Part shown: piece after piece, positions 20,111-28,918 of the stretch | Layout: every line of letters begins with the position of its first letter | Position numbering within the stretch: the stretch's first letter is position 1 | Assembly (NCBI RefSeq): GCF_905220365.1 | Contig: NC_061153.1 | Coordinates: 3,988,001-4,052,000, forward strand | Length of the DNA: 64,000 bases | Direction: 5' to 3' | DNA from: Vanessa cardui | Lineage: Eukaryota; Arthropoda; Insecta; Lepidoptera; Nymphalidae | Notes under the pieces: generated by a model | Seen by the model: the letters and a program-made list of their open reading frames with translations, nothing else | Database searches by the model: none | Told to the model about the DNA's origin: nothing | Position numbers and translations under genes: made by a program

Positions 20111-21310
20111 ATGTGCAATTTTGAACAAAAATGTTCTTTCTTTCTTTCTTTCTTTCACTTTACCCGTTTGCAGGATCCTATTGTGAATAGCCGGAGAGAC
20201 CCTGACCACAACGTGTTTGGTGTGTGGGTTTCTCGTTTTCTTGCAATAACTTATCTCCACTCTGTCTTACGGTTTACTAAGATCGTGGAAAACCGATTTA
20301 TTTTGGTTTCTCAGCGCTGTGAGAATATCCTCCTCACTGCGTATTGCGAGAACGTCTCTTAGTATCAACATAGGGTCCTGGTTTTTAACCTCCTCTATGT
20401 GTATATGCTCTTCCACACACCTCAGCCGTTCCTTTAATTTTCTTCTTTCTTCTACGGTCTTGCAACCCACTATTACTTTCCTGTCTTTTGTTTTGCGCAC
20501 CTTTTCAACCGTAATCCACCCGTCTTTCGCGTTTACCGCTTTGCGTACTCTTTCAAGGACTTGGTCCCCAGTGTCCGTCTCGTTTTTTGGTGCGATTAAG
20601 ATGGAGTGCAGTGCGGGCTCCCTACGTTCTAAGTTGGCTACTGCTGATGCTGCCTCCGCGTAGGTCTTCGCTTGTATTGGTGCAGAGTTTTGTAGGGTCG
20701 TAATGTCCTCTCGCACTTTCCCCATTTCGAGGTAAGTGTCTTCTATTCGTTGACTTTGCCATTGCAGCATTTTTATTACGACTCCGTTTTCTATATTCGT
20801 GTCTTGTCCTTCTGTCATCGTCCCCTTGTCACTTTTGTCTTTTATGAAGGTTCCGTCTCTCTTCTTTTGTGCTTTCGTTTTGTTTCCAGCCTCTTCCTTC
20901 ATTAGCCTGAACATTTCGTCCAGCGCCATTGTGATCCCGGTCTTTAGATCTGTCTTCAGATTGCGAGACTCACTAAGGTGAGTTTTCGCTTTCCGGAGCC
21001 AGTTCCGGGCCTGAGTCACCCTGTCGGTGGACTTTACCTGGTCTCTGTCCTTTCCAGGCGGAGAAATGCTGAAGGCTTCGGTTGAGGCTCTTTGTCCCTC
21101 TTTATTGACTTGTGGTGGGTTCGAATCTTTTACGTGTGGTCCTTTCGTTTCCCATTCTCCTATACTTCTCCTTACTTGGGAGATATCATTTTCAGTGGAC
21201 GTTCCCGACGTCTCCGTGTGGTTTGAGGATGTTGAGACCATCCTGGGACTCTGTTCCATATTTGACCCTTTAACCGGGGTATGGAACATATTTAGGGGGA
21301 GCTGCGTCAA
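20111..21310 (-). pseudogene. T1 ORF1 (Gag-like) N-terminal and central part
   Basis: The 347-codon frame from 21310 has a Ser/Thr-rich start, a Lys-rich region (AGNKTKAQKKRDGTF), helical segments around AEAASAVANLERREPALHS, and VRKTKDRKVIVGCKTVEER and LKERLRCVEEHIHIEEV, typical of R1-clade ORF1 before the knuckles. A shift near 20280 moves the reading to RNPHTKHVVVRVSP and then RILQTGK, leading to the SINE. A (TTTC)n patch lies at 20140-20158. Confidence 0.8.
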
Positions 21311-21901
21311 AAATAAAACTTAAACTAAGTTCACCTGTCAATAGACTGAGTGAACGTGTATAAAATGTAAATGTCTTTTTATTTAAAATAAATAATTGTT
21401 GAAATGTTTAAAATTGTATAGTCAAATAAATTAAGATTAAAATATGTTGAAAATGTGTAAGAGTATTTAATAATTGATTAATGAAATTTTATTGATTAAT
21501 GAAATTGATTGATAAATAGTAAAAATGTTTTAAAATAAAATAGTCAATGTAGATAAATAATTAAGGTTGAAATATGTTAATTTTTAAAATTGTTAAAAGA
21601 AATTGTTAAAATTTAATTGGAATAAATAATAAGCTTAAAATATTAAAAAGTTCAAATGTTTATGTTTTAAAATTTGTTAAAGTTGGTGTGTTAAAATGTT
21701 AAATAGAAAGTTGAATAATATTGAATGATTTTAATAATTTTAATTGATAAAGGAATCGATAACTATTTCAGAACGAATGAAATTTCCGGTGTAAAAAGCC
21801 GGTATACAGTTATGATCTAAATAATATCTAACTTAGTTTTCGCTAAATTTGCTTGTCTTGGTTTCGTAGATCATGGGTTCCAGTCCGGCCCGAAAGACGT
21901 C

Positions 21902-21944
21902 ACAAGATTTATGTATATATATATATATATATACATAAATCTTG

Positions 21945-21945
<1 letters not shown>
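21902..21945. repeat. Perfect 44-bp palindrome
   Basis: ACAAGATTTATGTA, then (TA)n, then TACATAAATCTTGT: every base pairs with its mirror position, with no spacer. Could extrude as a cruciform. Confidence 0.9.
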
Positions 21946-21975
<30 letters not shown>

Positions 21976-22049
21976 TTTTATGTAATACAAAATTTAGTTA
22001 TAGTTATATTAATTGTACAATACAATATATATAAAACAATTATTACAGC

Positions 22050-22072
22050 CTTGTGCTGTAAAGCGGCACAAG
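22050..22072. repeat. Hairpin repeat H1
   Basis: CTTGTGCTG / TAAAG loop / CGGCACAAG: 9-bp stem including one T-G pair. Same loop as H2 with different but still complementary stem bases. Followed by ACGTGAAT. Confidence 0.75.
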
Positions 22073-22341
22073 ACGTGAATAACAATCAATTTTATTAATA
22101 GCATAAAATTGTTTGTTATTAACTAGGTCAACGTAGTAGTAATTTAAGTAGGAATAGCTGCACCAGAGGTCGTATTTATTAATTTCAATGACACAGTTAT
22201 ATAATCTTCTATGTTAATATTTATTATTGAATTTGTTTCTGTGATACAATTGAAACGAGAATACAATAGCTATAATAGAAGTTACGAATTAAAGGTTTGT
22301 CAATTTTTTTTTTAATTTTTAACTTGTTAAATACTTAATTT

Positions 22342-22364
22342 CTAGTGCGATAACACGACACTAG
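22342..22364. repeat. Hairpin repeat H3
   Basis: CTAGTG and CACTAG enclose 11 bases; total length 23, as in H1 and H2. Followed by ATGTCGTTATT. Loop sequence diverged. Confidence 0.6.
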
Positions 22365-22490
22365 ATGTCGTTATTAATTATTTATAATAATAGTGTAATT
22401 TAATATAATAATAGTGGTCAATAATTTAAGTTAAATTTTAAAATATTATTATATCTATTTAAAAATTTTAATTTTCGTTTTTATGGTTTC

Positions 22491-22513
22491 CTGGTGCTGT
22501 AAAGCGGCACCAG
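22491..22513. repeat. Hairpin repeat H2
   Basis: CTGGTGCTG / TAAAG loop / CGGCACCAG: 9-bp stem. Followed by ATGTCGTATT. It sits 33 bases before the LTR-like repeat. Confidence 0.75.
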
Positions 22514-22545
22514 ATGTCGTATTTGTCGAAATTTAAAAATATAAA

Positions 22546-22971
22546 AGTACCCAGGTCTGCGGTTAAAAATCTTCCCTCGTCCAAAGTTGCTATTCGCCGT
22601 GTCTTCTCTTGATTTCTATTTTTGGTATAATATAAATATAAAATAATAAAACAACAAATTTTGAAAAAAGTTGAGTTTGAATGAAGAAAAATTTTTGAGG
22701 CAACGAAGATAAAGACACGACGATCAATGCACTATATACATATATATATTTATAAGTGAATTATTATGGCGATGCGATAAGCGTCGTGAATATTTAAACA
22801 ACAACAAGGATTGGAATGTCGCTCAACACAATAGCGAGCAAAAAATAGCCCGCTCCGAGTTCGAGATTAAGCATAACGATATGAATGGAATGTGTTTATT
22901 ACTTAGGATCGTTATAATATTTAGTATTAAAATATTTAAATACGATTTCCTGGTGACCCAATTGTCGAAAT
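22546..22971 (+). repeat. Second copy of the LTR-like repeat
   Basis: Matches 3853-4305 closely from AAAGTACCCAGGTCTGCGG to CCCAATTGTCGAAAT with a few indels. The first about 320 bases of the putative LTR are missing. At 22972 it is joined to the end of SART-like ORF2 (GTTGCGTCGACGG). TTTCCTGGTGACCC (22948-22961) again ends the shared part. Confidence 0.75.
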
Positions 22972-23458
22972 GTTGCGTCGACGGAGACCTGGTCGACGAC
23001 GCCGCGACCATCTAGGCCGGTTGCCTTGACCTGATTTGACGCAGCGGCGGCGGACCTTTACATCCGCTGCTGCTTTACCCGGAAGTGACATAGCGTAGTC
23101 GGCAGCGGACCTTTACACCCGCTGCCGCCTAGCCTCCAGTGGCGGACTCGGGGGAGTCCGGCACGGTTCTGACGGAGGCGGAGACGGAAGCGTGCCGCAA
23201 CATCTTGGCACGCTCTAGAGACGAGTCGCCCTTCTACAGCGACGGCCGCTGGCAGGGCCGCGGTGGTGAGCCACGTGCGTTCCCGTAGTCCTGCCGCCTT
23301 GCGGCGAAGGCGGAAATCCTAGGAGGTTTTAGTGGGTAGGACGGGGCCTTCTGCCCCGGGAGTCCCACATATCCGTCCCGGTCCCCCCCTTTCGACCGGG
23401 CGGAATGCGTAAATGCAATAAAATAAAATTTCCTCCTAGTAAAACAAAAAAAAAAAAA
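22972..23458 (+). mobile_element. SART-like 3' end P2a (5'-truncated copy)
   Basis: Starts at the last codons of ORF2 by comparison with 58717-58735. It then carries a 3' UTR containing CCTCCAGTGGCGGACTCGGG, the CTTCT-loop hairpin (23342-23358), CCTCCTAGTAAAAC and a poly(A), followed by GGTT. The same tail recurs at 32639-32753 and, diverged, at 54181-54322 and 55247-55294. The poly(A)-GGTTAGG orientation matches telomere-targeted SART elements. Confidence 0.82.
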
Positions 23459-23460
23459 GG

Positions 23461-23682
23461 TTTTCCCAGGACGTGCTCTAGCCATAGCGCTTGGCGAGAT
23501 GGGCGAGAGCGTCAGGCACTTCTTCTTCGAGTGTCTTTAGCAGGCTAGGTTCCCCGACAGGTGGAAAACGGGTAGGCTCGTCCTCATCCGCAAGGACGGA
23601 CGACCGCCCGATCAGCCGTCGGCCTACCGCCCTATAGTGCTGCTCGACGAGGCGAGCAAGCTTTTTGAGCGCATTGTCGCCC
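23461..23682 (+). pseudogene. SART-like RT fragment
   Basis: Reads ALGEMGESVRHFFFECL, stop, RFPDRWKTGRLVLIRKDGR and SAYRPIVLLDEASKLFERI, which lines up with P6 RT (about 57010-57200). It begins directly after the P2a poly(A)-GGTT and ends at a snap-back junction with ORF1 sequence at 23683. Orphan piece, inactive. Confidence 0.8.
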
Positions 23683-24469
23683 GCCGAGATCGCTCAGATC
23701 TCACTGAGCGATCTCGGCATAACGGACCTCCGGTGCAAAACGACTGCGACCGGAGGCCGACTCCTGGAGGTCTCTGGGGCCACCAGTGGTCCCAAAGCTG
23801 ATGCCCTAGCGGAAAAGCTCAGGGCGTCACTGGGGTCGGACGACATCCGAGTGTCCAGGCCCACCAAATGCGCGGTTTTGCGCATTTTGGGCCTGGATGA
23901 CTCTGTGACGACAGAGGAGGTCGTCGCCGCCGTCTCCAAGACCGGAGGATGCCCGCCTGATCAGGTCAAGGTCGATACATTGGGGGGTCTCAGGTCTAGG
24001 GATCACCCATGTGAGCTGTCCCTTAGCCGCGGCCAGGAAGCTAAGGGACAGCAGACTCCTAGTGGGGTGGTTCTCGGCGCAGGTCGCGCTCTTACCACCG
24101 AGGCCTTTCCGGTGCTACCGGTGTCTGGAGGGTGGACACGCGGGGGCACGGTGCACCGCGGAGGTAGACCGCAGCCAACTCTGCTACCGCTGCGGTCAGC
24201 CTGGTCACAAGGCTGGCACCTGCTCTGCCAAGACGCCGCACTGCGTTATATGTGCGGCGTCTGGAAAGCCAGCCGACCACAAGATCGGGTCGAAGGCCTG
24301 TGCGAGACCTACTGCCAAAACCACGGCGACACGGAACACACAACCGGCTCATCCGCCGAAGAAACCAAAGAAGAAGGCAATCAGCTCCTCGCAGCCGGTT
24401 CGACCACCGGTTGCGGCACAAGAACAGCCGAGGACTGGGGAGGAGGCGACGGCCATGGACACTCAGTGA
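23683..24469 (+). pseudogene. SART-like ORF1 C-terminal half (Gag-like, CCHC)
   Basis: The frame at 23690-24005 reads LSDLGITDLRCKT, VSRPTKCAVLRILGLDDSV and TEEVVAAVSKTGGC. A shift near 24000 continues at 24011 with CYRCLEGGHAGARC, CYRCGQPGHKAGTC and CVICAASGKPADHK, three CCHC-type knuckles, and a Lys/Pro-rich tail. The stop TGA (24467-24469) overlaps an ATG of ORF2 in TGATG. Such ORF1s bind element RNA and, for SART/TRAS, help target telomeres. P7 (58990-59880) is the closest copy. Confidence 0.85.
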
Positions 24470-24471
24470 TG
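24467..24471 (+). promoter_or_regulatory. ORF1-ORF2 stop-start overlap TGATG
   Basis: The ORF1 stop and ORF2 start share the A. The other SART-like copy has TAATG at 56250-56254. Bombyx SART1 is reported to couple translation at UAAUG; the same mechanism is inferred here. Confidence 0.65.
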
Positions 24472-26740
24472 GCTCTACGTCGAATCGGGGTTCGGTGCAG
24501 ACGTGCGTGCGGCAGCGGGGTGGGTCTATAGTGGACCTTATCTTCGCTAACCCCTCTCTCGCGCGCAACGTCCTCGACTGGCACGTCGTCGAGGATGTCG
24601 AGACGCTATTGGTACATCCGGTTTAGCGTCTCTGCCCGAACCTCGATTCGGCCGATTCAAGCGGCAGGTCGGCACGGTGACGGTCCGCGATGGGCGCTGA
24701 AGCGGCTGGACAGGGAGGCTCTCCTGGAGGCCTCGATCGTCAAGGCCTGGCTGGATTCTCCGGACAGGCCTGCCGACATCGACGAGGAGGCGGAGTGGTT
24801 CCGGGAGAGCATGTCGGACATATGCGACGCTGGCATACCCCGAGTCCGGCCGTTGCCAGCCAGGCGCCAAGTGTACTGGTGGGCGCAGTCGATTGCGCAG
24901 TTGCGCAACGCATGTACACAGGTGCGACGCCAGAACGCGAGGTGCCGACGACGGAGGAGACGCCGCCGCCCCTTTACAGCGGCGGCCGAAGAAGCACAGG
25001 AGAGTGAAGAGGCGGAACTGTACGCTAGTTACAGGGAGGCGAAGAGCGCACTCCAGTTGGCCATCGTCCATGCCAAGGCCCAGGCCAACGACGAGCTGGT
25101 GGAGACTCTGGACCTAGATCCGTGGGGACGCCCCTACCTGATGGTGAGGGGCCAGTTGCGCCAGTCGGCTCCCCCACTGTCCCGGAGTCTCCAGCCGCAG
25201 CTGCTGGAGGAGGTGGTGGGTGCTCTGTTTCCGCTTAGACCGGAGCACACACCACCGGCTATGGTTCCGCCTCACAGGGACGCGGAAGAGGACGACGAAG
25301 ACGTGCCCGCGGTTTCCCGGGCAGAGCTCAGACGGGCGGTGGCTCGCATCAGAAACACCGCCCCTGGACCCGACGGCATTCCAGGCCGTGCGTGGGTCCT
25401 CGCCCTGAGAGAACTCGGGCCACGATTCTCAGGGCTCCTGAGCGCATGCCTAGAGCGAGGCCAGTTTCCAATCCGGTGGAAGACTGGGAAGCTGGTCTTG
25501 CTGAAGAAGGAGGGACGACCCGCAGACTCGCCATCTGCGTACCGACCGATACTATTGCTGGACGAGGTGTGTAAGATCTTCGAGCGTGTCATCGCCAGTC
25601 GCCTCGTTCAGCACATGACCAGGGTGAGGCCGGATTTGGCGGAGAACCAATTCGGCTTCCGCCAGGGGCGTTCGACGGTGGACGCGATCATGCGCGTGAA
25701 GGCCCTCGCGGAGGAGGCAGTCGCCCGGGGTGAGGTGGTCTTGGCGGTGTCGCTCGACATCGCCAACGCTTTCAACACCTTGCCCTGGAGTACCATCCGT
25801 GAAGCACTCCGGTACCACGGAGTAACGCGCTACCTCCAACGCATGGTCGCGGCCTACTTGTCGGACCGAGCGGTCGTGTACCCGGGTCGAGAGAGGTGGG
25901 GTCGGAGAGAGACGTCGTGCGGCGTTCCACAGGGTTCTGTCCTGGGTCCACTCCTGTGGAACGTGGGGTACGACTGGGCCCTGCGCGTTGCGTTCATCCA
26001 CGGCGTCGGCGTCATTTGTTACGCCGACGACACGCTGGTTACAGCACGTGGAAAGACGTACCGGCAGGCGGGCATACGTGCGACGGCTGGTATCGCGCAT
26101 GCCGTGGGTCGGATCCGGCGGCTGAGCTTAGAGGTCGGAAGCCCTGTGTTTTCACGGGCCGAGGACGAAGCCGCCTCCCGGGTCCAGCATCATGGTAGGA
26201 GGGTTGTCCATCGCTGTCCAGTCGACAATGAAATACCTAGGACTCGTCCTCGACAGTAGGTGGAACTGCGAGCCGCACTTTACACGGCTCGCCCCCCGGT
26301 TGTTGGGCGCCGCTTCAGCGCTCTCGCGCTTGCTGCCCAATCTGGGGGGGCCCAACTCCTCATGCAGGAGGCTCTACATGGGGGTCGTACGGTCGATGGC
26401 GCTATACGCCGCGCCAGTGTGGGCGGATGCCCTGACGGCCCGCAACATCGCCGCGCTGAGAAGGCCGCAGCGCGCAATGGCCGTCAGGATGATAAGGGGA
26501 TACCGTACGATCTCCTTCGAGGCAGCGAGCCTCCTAGCCGGATCGCCGCCCTGGGACCTCGAGGCTAAGCTCCTCGCGTCGCTCTATTGGTGGCGCGCGG
26601 AGGCGGTCGAGCGGGGTGAGCGCCTGGTGCCTCGAGAGATCGAGGCACGCAGGGCAGAGCTTCGCCAGGTCTCAGTGGTGTCGTGGAACACGTCTCGCGG
26701 CTTCGAGCGGGACCGCGGGTCTTGCCTTAACCGGCCGGAC
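24469..26740 (+). pseudogene. SART-like ORF2, endonuclease mostly deleted, RT present
   Basis: After the start and about 20 codons the endonuclease jumps to its end (GGSIVDLIFANPSLARNV). The linker (RWALKRLDREALLEAS) and RT follow: NTAPGPDGIPGRAWVLAL, SAYRPILLLDEVCKIFERV, QFGFRQGRSTVDAI, VSLDIANAFNTLPW, GVPQGSVLGPLLWN and CYADDTLVTARGK. The main frame is 24595-26259. A shift near 26130 moves to 26192-26740 (TMKYLGLVLDSRW, SPPWDLEAKLLASLYWWRAE). The catalytic Asp pair is intact. The end of ORF2 is missing: at about 26740 the sequence jumps to a 5' UTR of another copy. Confidence 0.88.
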
Positions 26741-27733
26741 CGTGAGGAAGACAACCTCTATAAAAATCACCCCGAATCCCAAGTGGCGACGCGGCACGAG
26801 GGGATGCATGGCTGATGGGAAGTTCAGTCGCTACCGCGGTCCTCGTCAGGGCACCGGCCGACACACTCGACGAGTTACGCAAGGCTTACCCAGGTACAGG
26901 GGGCACCACCTGGGCGGACGGTCACTTCCCCCTTACTCGTGGGATTTATATGGGAGATAATAAATACAAAAACAAAAAAGGACTCCGATCTCCTCAAAGA
27001 TCGGACAACGAAGACATGGTGGTGGAGGTGTGCGCCAACCTCCACCACCATGTCTAGCACGAAAAGACCATAGCACGAAAGAGGGACTTAATGGCCAACC
27101 TGAACGACTCTCCGAGTCGGACTCGTCGGTCTGCAGTATGCGGACAGTGGAGTCAGTAGACATACCGCACAAGGATATGACACGGCAGAGGGGTGAAAAG
27201 CGGACCCACGTCGAGGATAGCTGCTCTGGCTCCGAGAGCGACGCGAGCGTGCAGCTGAGCGAAGGCTCAGAATCCTCGGCAAGCAGGTGGCTTAAACCTG
27301 CCAACAAGAGAGGGCGTGGCCGGCCGCCCACTCATGGGAAGTACGTCGGTCTTGGCAAATCGCAGGCGGAGTTCCGCGAAGCGAAGTCCAAGGCCAGAGA
27401 GGATCGATTCCAGACCGAAGACGCACTGGCCGCTTACAACGAAGCCGCCAAGTCGGCAATGGAGGAGAGAGAGGCTCGACGAAGGAATCGACAAGCCGAC
27501 AAGCGACCCGAAGATGCACCGGAAACGTCCGCCGCTTTGGACGCTACCGTCCAGCAGGCGTTAGACGTGGTGCGGCAGGTTGCCAACAAGTCGGGCAACC
27601 TGAAGGGTACATTTGTCTTTGCCTTTCGCGAAGTGTCGCCTCTATTGCGACAGCCCCTGGCAGGGTCGCGGTGGTGAGCCAAGCGCGTTCCCGTGGCCCT
27701 GCCGCCTTGCGGAGAGGAGGAAATCCTAGGAGG
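26741..27733 (+). mobile_element. SART-like mini-copy P2b: 5' UTR end, ORF1 start, 3' UTR
   Basis: 26745-26815 matches 55622-55705 (CCCGAATCCCAAGTGGCGAC and GGGATGCATGGC), the 5' UTR end of P6. ORF1 N-terminal coding follows to about 27610, then the 3' UTR from about 27640 (GGCAGGGTCGCGGTGGTGAG, CCTAGGAGGTTTTA). It is interrupted by C2 and resumes at 32639-32753 to poly(A). ORF1 end and all ORF2 are absent. An internally deleted copy. Confidence 0.75.
27030..27677 (+). pseudogene. SART-like ORF1 N-terminal fragment
   Basis: The frame contains ERLSESDSSVCSMRT (shared with P6, ERLSESDSSVCSIET), an acidic/Ser-rich segment, SRWLKPANKRGRGRPP (shared SRWLKPANKR in P6), a long charged helix (EAKSKAREDRFQTEDALAAY, EEREARRRNRQADKRPED) and VANKSGNLKGTFV, the conserved R1-clade ORF1 SGNLKG block. 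It then runs into 3' UTR sequence at about 27612 and stops. Non-functional but preserves the ORF1 N-terminal layout missing elsewhere in the window. Confidence 0.8.
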
Positions 27734-27736
27734 TTT

Positions 27737-27776
<40 letters not shown>

Positions 27777-27778
<2 letters not shown>

Positions 27779-28918
27779 TTGTAAGCATCGTGTTGATACA
27801 TTAGTGACATAAACAATACAACAAAAAAAAAAACAAAAACTTAAAATAACAATACAATTAAATAATATCTAAGAAAGATTTTAAAAAGAGGCATAAATAA
27901 ATGAAAACAAAATGCTGCCTACATAGCAGTACGATGCCACAAAAAGGGAAATCACTCAGCATTTGCTGTCGGCCTAGGAATTTCACACACACAAAAAAAA
28001 AAAAATTAACGATTTAAATTATATAGTTTTTTTTTTCTATACTTAAATTAAAATACGATTCGTACTATGTGTGAAATTCGCAAAGACGGCAGCACTGATT
28101 TTCAGTGATCACCTTATTTCCGTACGTCAAGTGAACGACATTGACAATAGTCCACTATTATGTCGTGTTAAAATCAAATAAAAAATAAAAGTAAAAACAT
28201 AACAGAAATCAAAACAAGTCTAGGATAGTATGATGCGCTCAGCCCTCAGGTACCTCGCGGCGGCAGTGGAGGTTGGACGTGTAGCACAATGGATTAAAAT
28301 TTAAAACTAAATTATATTACGCTGAGATCACAAAGATATTCGATCACCTACGAATTATTTAAGGAGAAAGAAAAAAAAAGAATTAATAATAATAAGTAAG
28401 TAATATATACTAATTTCTGTTTTTCTTTTCTTTTTTTAAATGTGTTTTAATATAATCTAAATCACAATAATATTACTTTTGATTCTTTGCATTTATTGGA
28501 GGTATAAATTAATATAGCGAACATATTATTACAGAAGGTCGCAAGCAGATCGAGACGTGCCGTTTAACAAATATCATAACAATCAAATAGAGGTTGAAAT
28601 CTATTCACTAAATAGTCTAACCAAGTCTGATCAATACTCCATCTTGCCAATGGGCCATGCACTGTAAGGTGAGTAGATTTGATTACATATTAAAAAAAAA
28701 AAAGTTATAAGATTATATTGAATTATCATTTTATAGTTATGACATATACATATATAAAATCTCATCTATACAACTACATACACACACATACCTACATATT
28801 ATACACACACACACACACACACACACACGAACATGTATATAAATTCATACATATGTATACAATTAAATATAAATCATTATATTATATTTAAATTAACAAA
28901 GATAAATAAAATCAATTG
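27777..28918 (-). other. C2 3' UTR
   Basis: AT-rich, no ORF of note. A (CA)n microsatellite lies at about 28804-28828. The tail is poly(A) rather than the TTTC or TTCTTA tails of C1 and C3. Confidence 0.65.

Larger units (their letters stand above)
5266..21320 (-). mobile_element. TRAS-like LINE T1, near full length, split by four insertions
   Basis: Minus-strand order is ORF1 (about 21310-19494), ORF2 endonuclease (19492-18700), RT, RNase H, zinc motif, 3' UTR and poly(A) at 5266-5279. Segments belonging to T1 are 5266-7322, 12690-12908, 17331-17950, about 18197-19798 and 20111-21320, near 5.6 kb in total. The joins are verified by the uninterrupted relative T2 (for example 34600-34660 and 34840-34880). 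The insertions are C1 (7323-12689), D (12909-17330), an RTE tail (17951-18196) and a SINE (19799-20110). The poly(A) runs into CCTAACC in element sense, the orientation described for telomere-specific TRAS. Several stops and frameshifts make it inactive. Confidence 0.85.
21321..22545. other. AT-rich non-coding stretch with hairpins and palindrome
   Basis: No gene seen. 21321-21840 may be T1 5' UTR or flank. It holds a perfect 44-bp palindrome (21902-21945), a further (TA)n run to about 21970, and three 23-base hairpins (see separate entries). A box-B-like GGTTCCAGTCC at about 21876 has no matching box A. Confidence 0.6.

Noticed and set aside
20267..21310. Novel host coiled-coil protein
   Set aside because: It lies directly upstream of CCHC knuckles and the TRAS-like ORF2 on the same strand; the pieces join as ORF1 once the SINE is taken into account.
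21865..21900. Second SINE or tRNA-like promoter (GGTTCCAGTCC)
   Set aside because: Only a box-B-like match; no box A at the right distance, no tail and no duplication.
21853..22098. Small protein gene of 81 codons
   Set aside because: It translates the (TA)n palindrome into a Tyr/Ile run; low complexity.
22972..27733. A single intact SART element
   Set aside because: The order is 3' end, RT piece, ORF1, ORF2, 5' UTR, ORF1, 3' UTR, which cannot be one element; treated as a mosaic.
28804..28828. CRISPR or satellite array
   Set aside because: Plain (CA)n microsatellite. No direct-repeat/spacer pattern was seen anywhere in the window.
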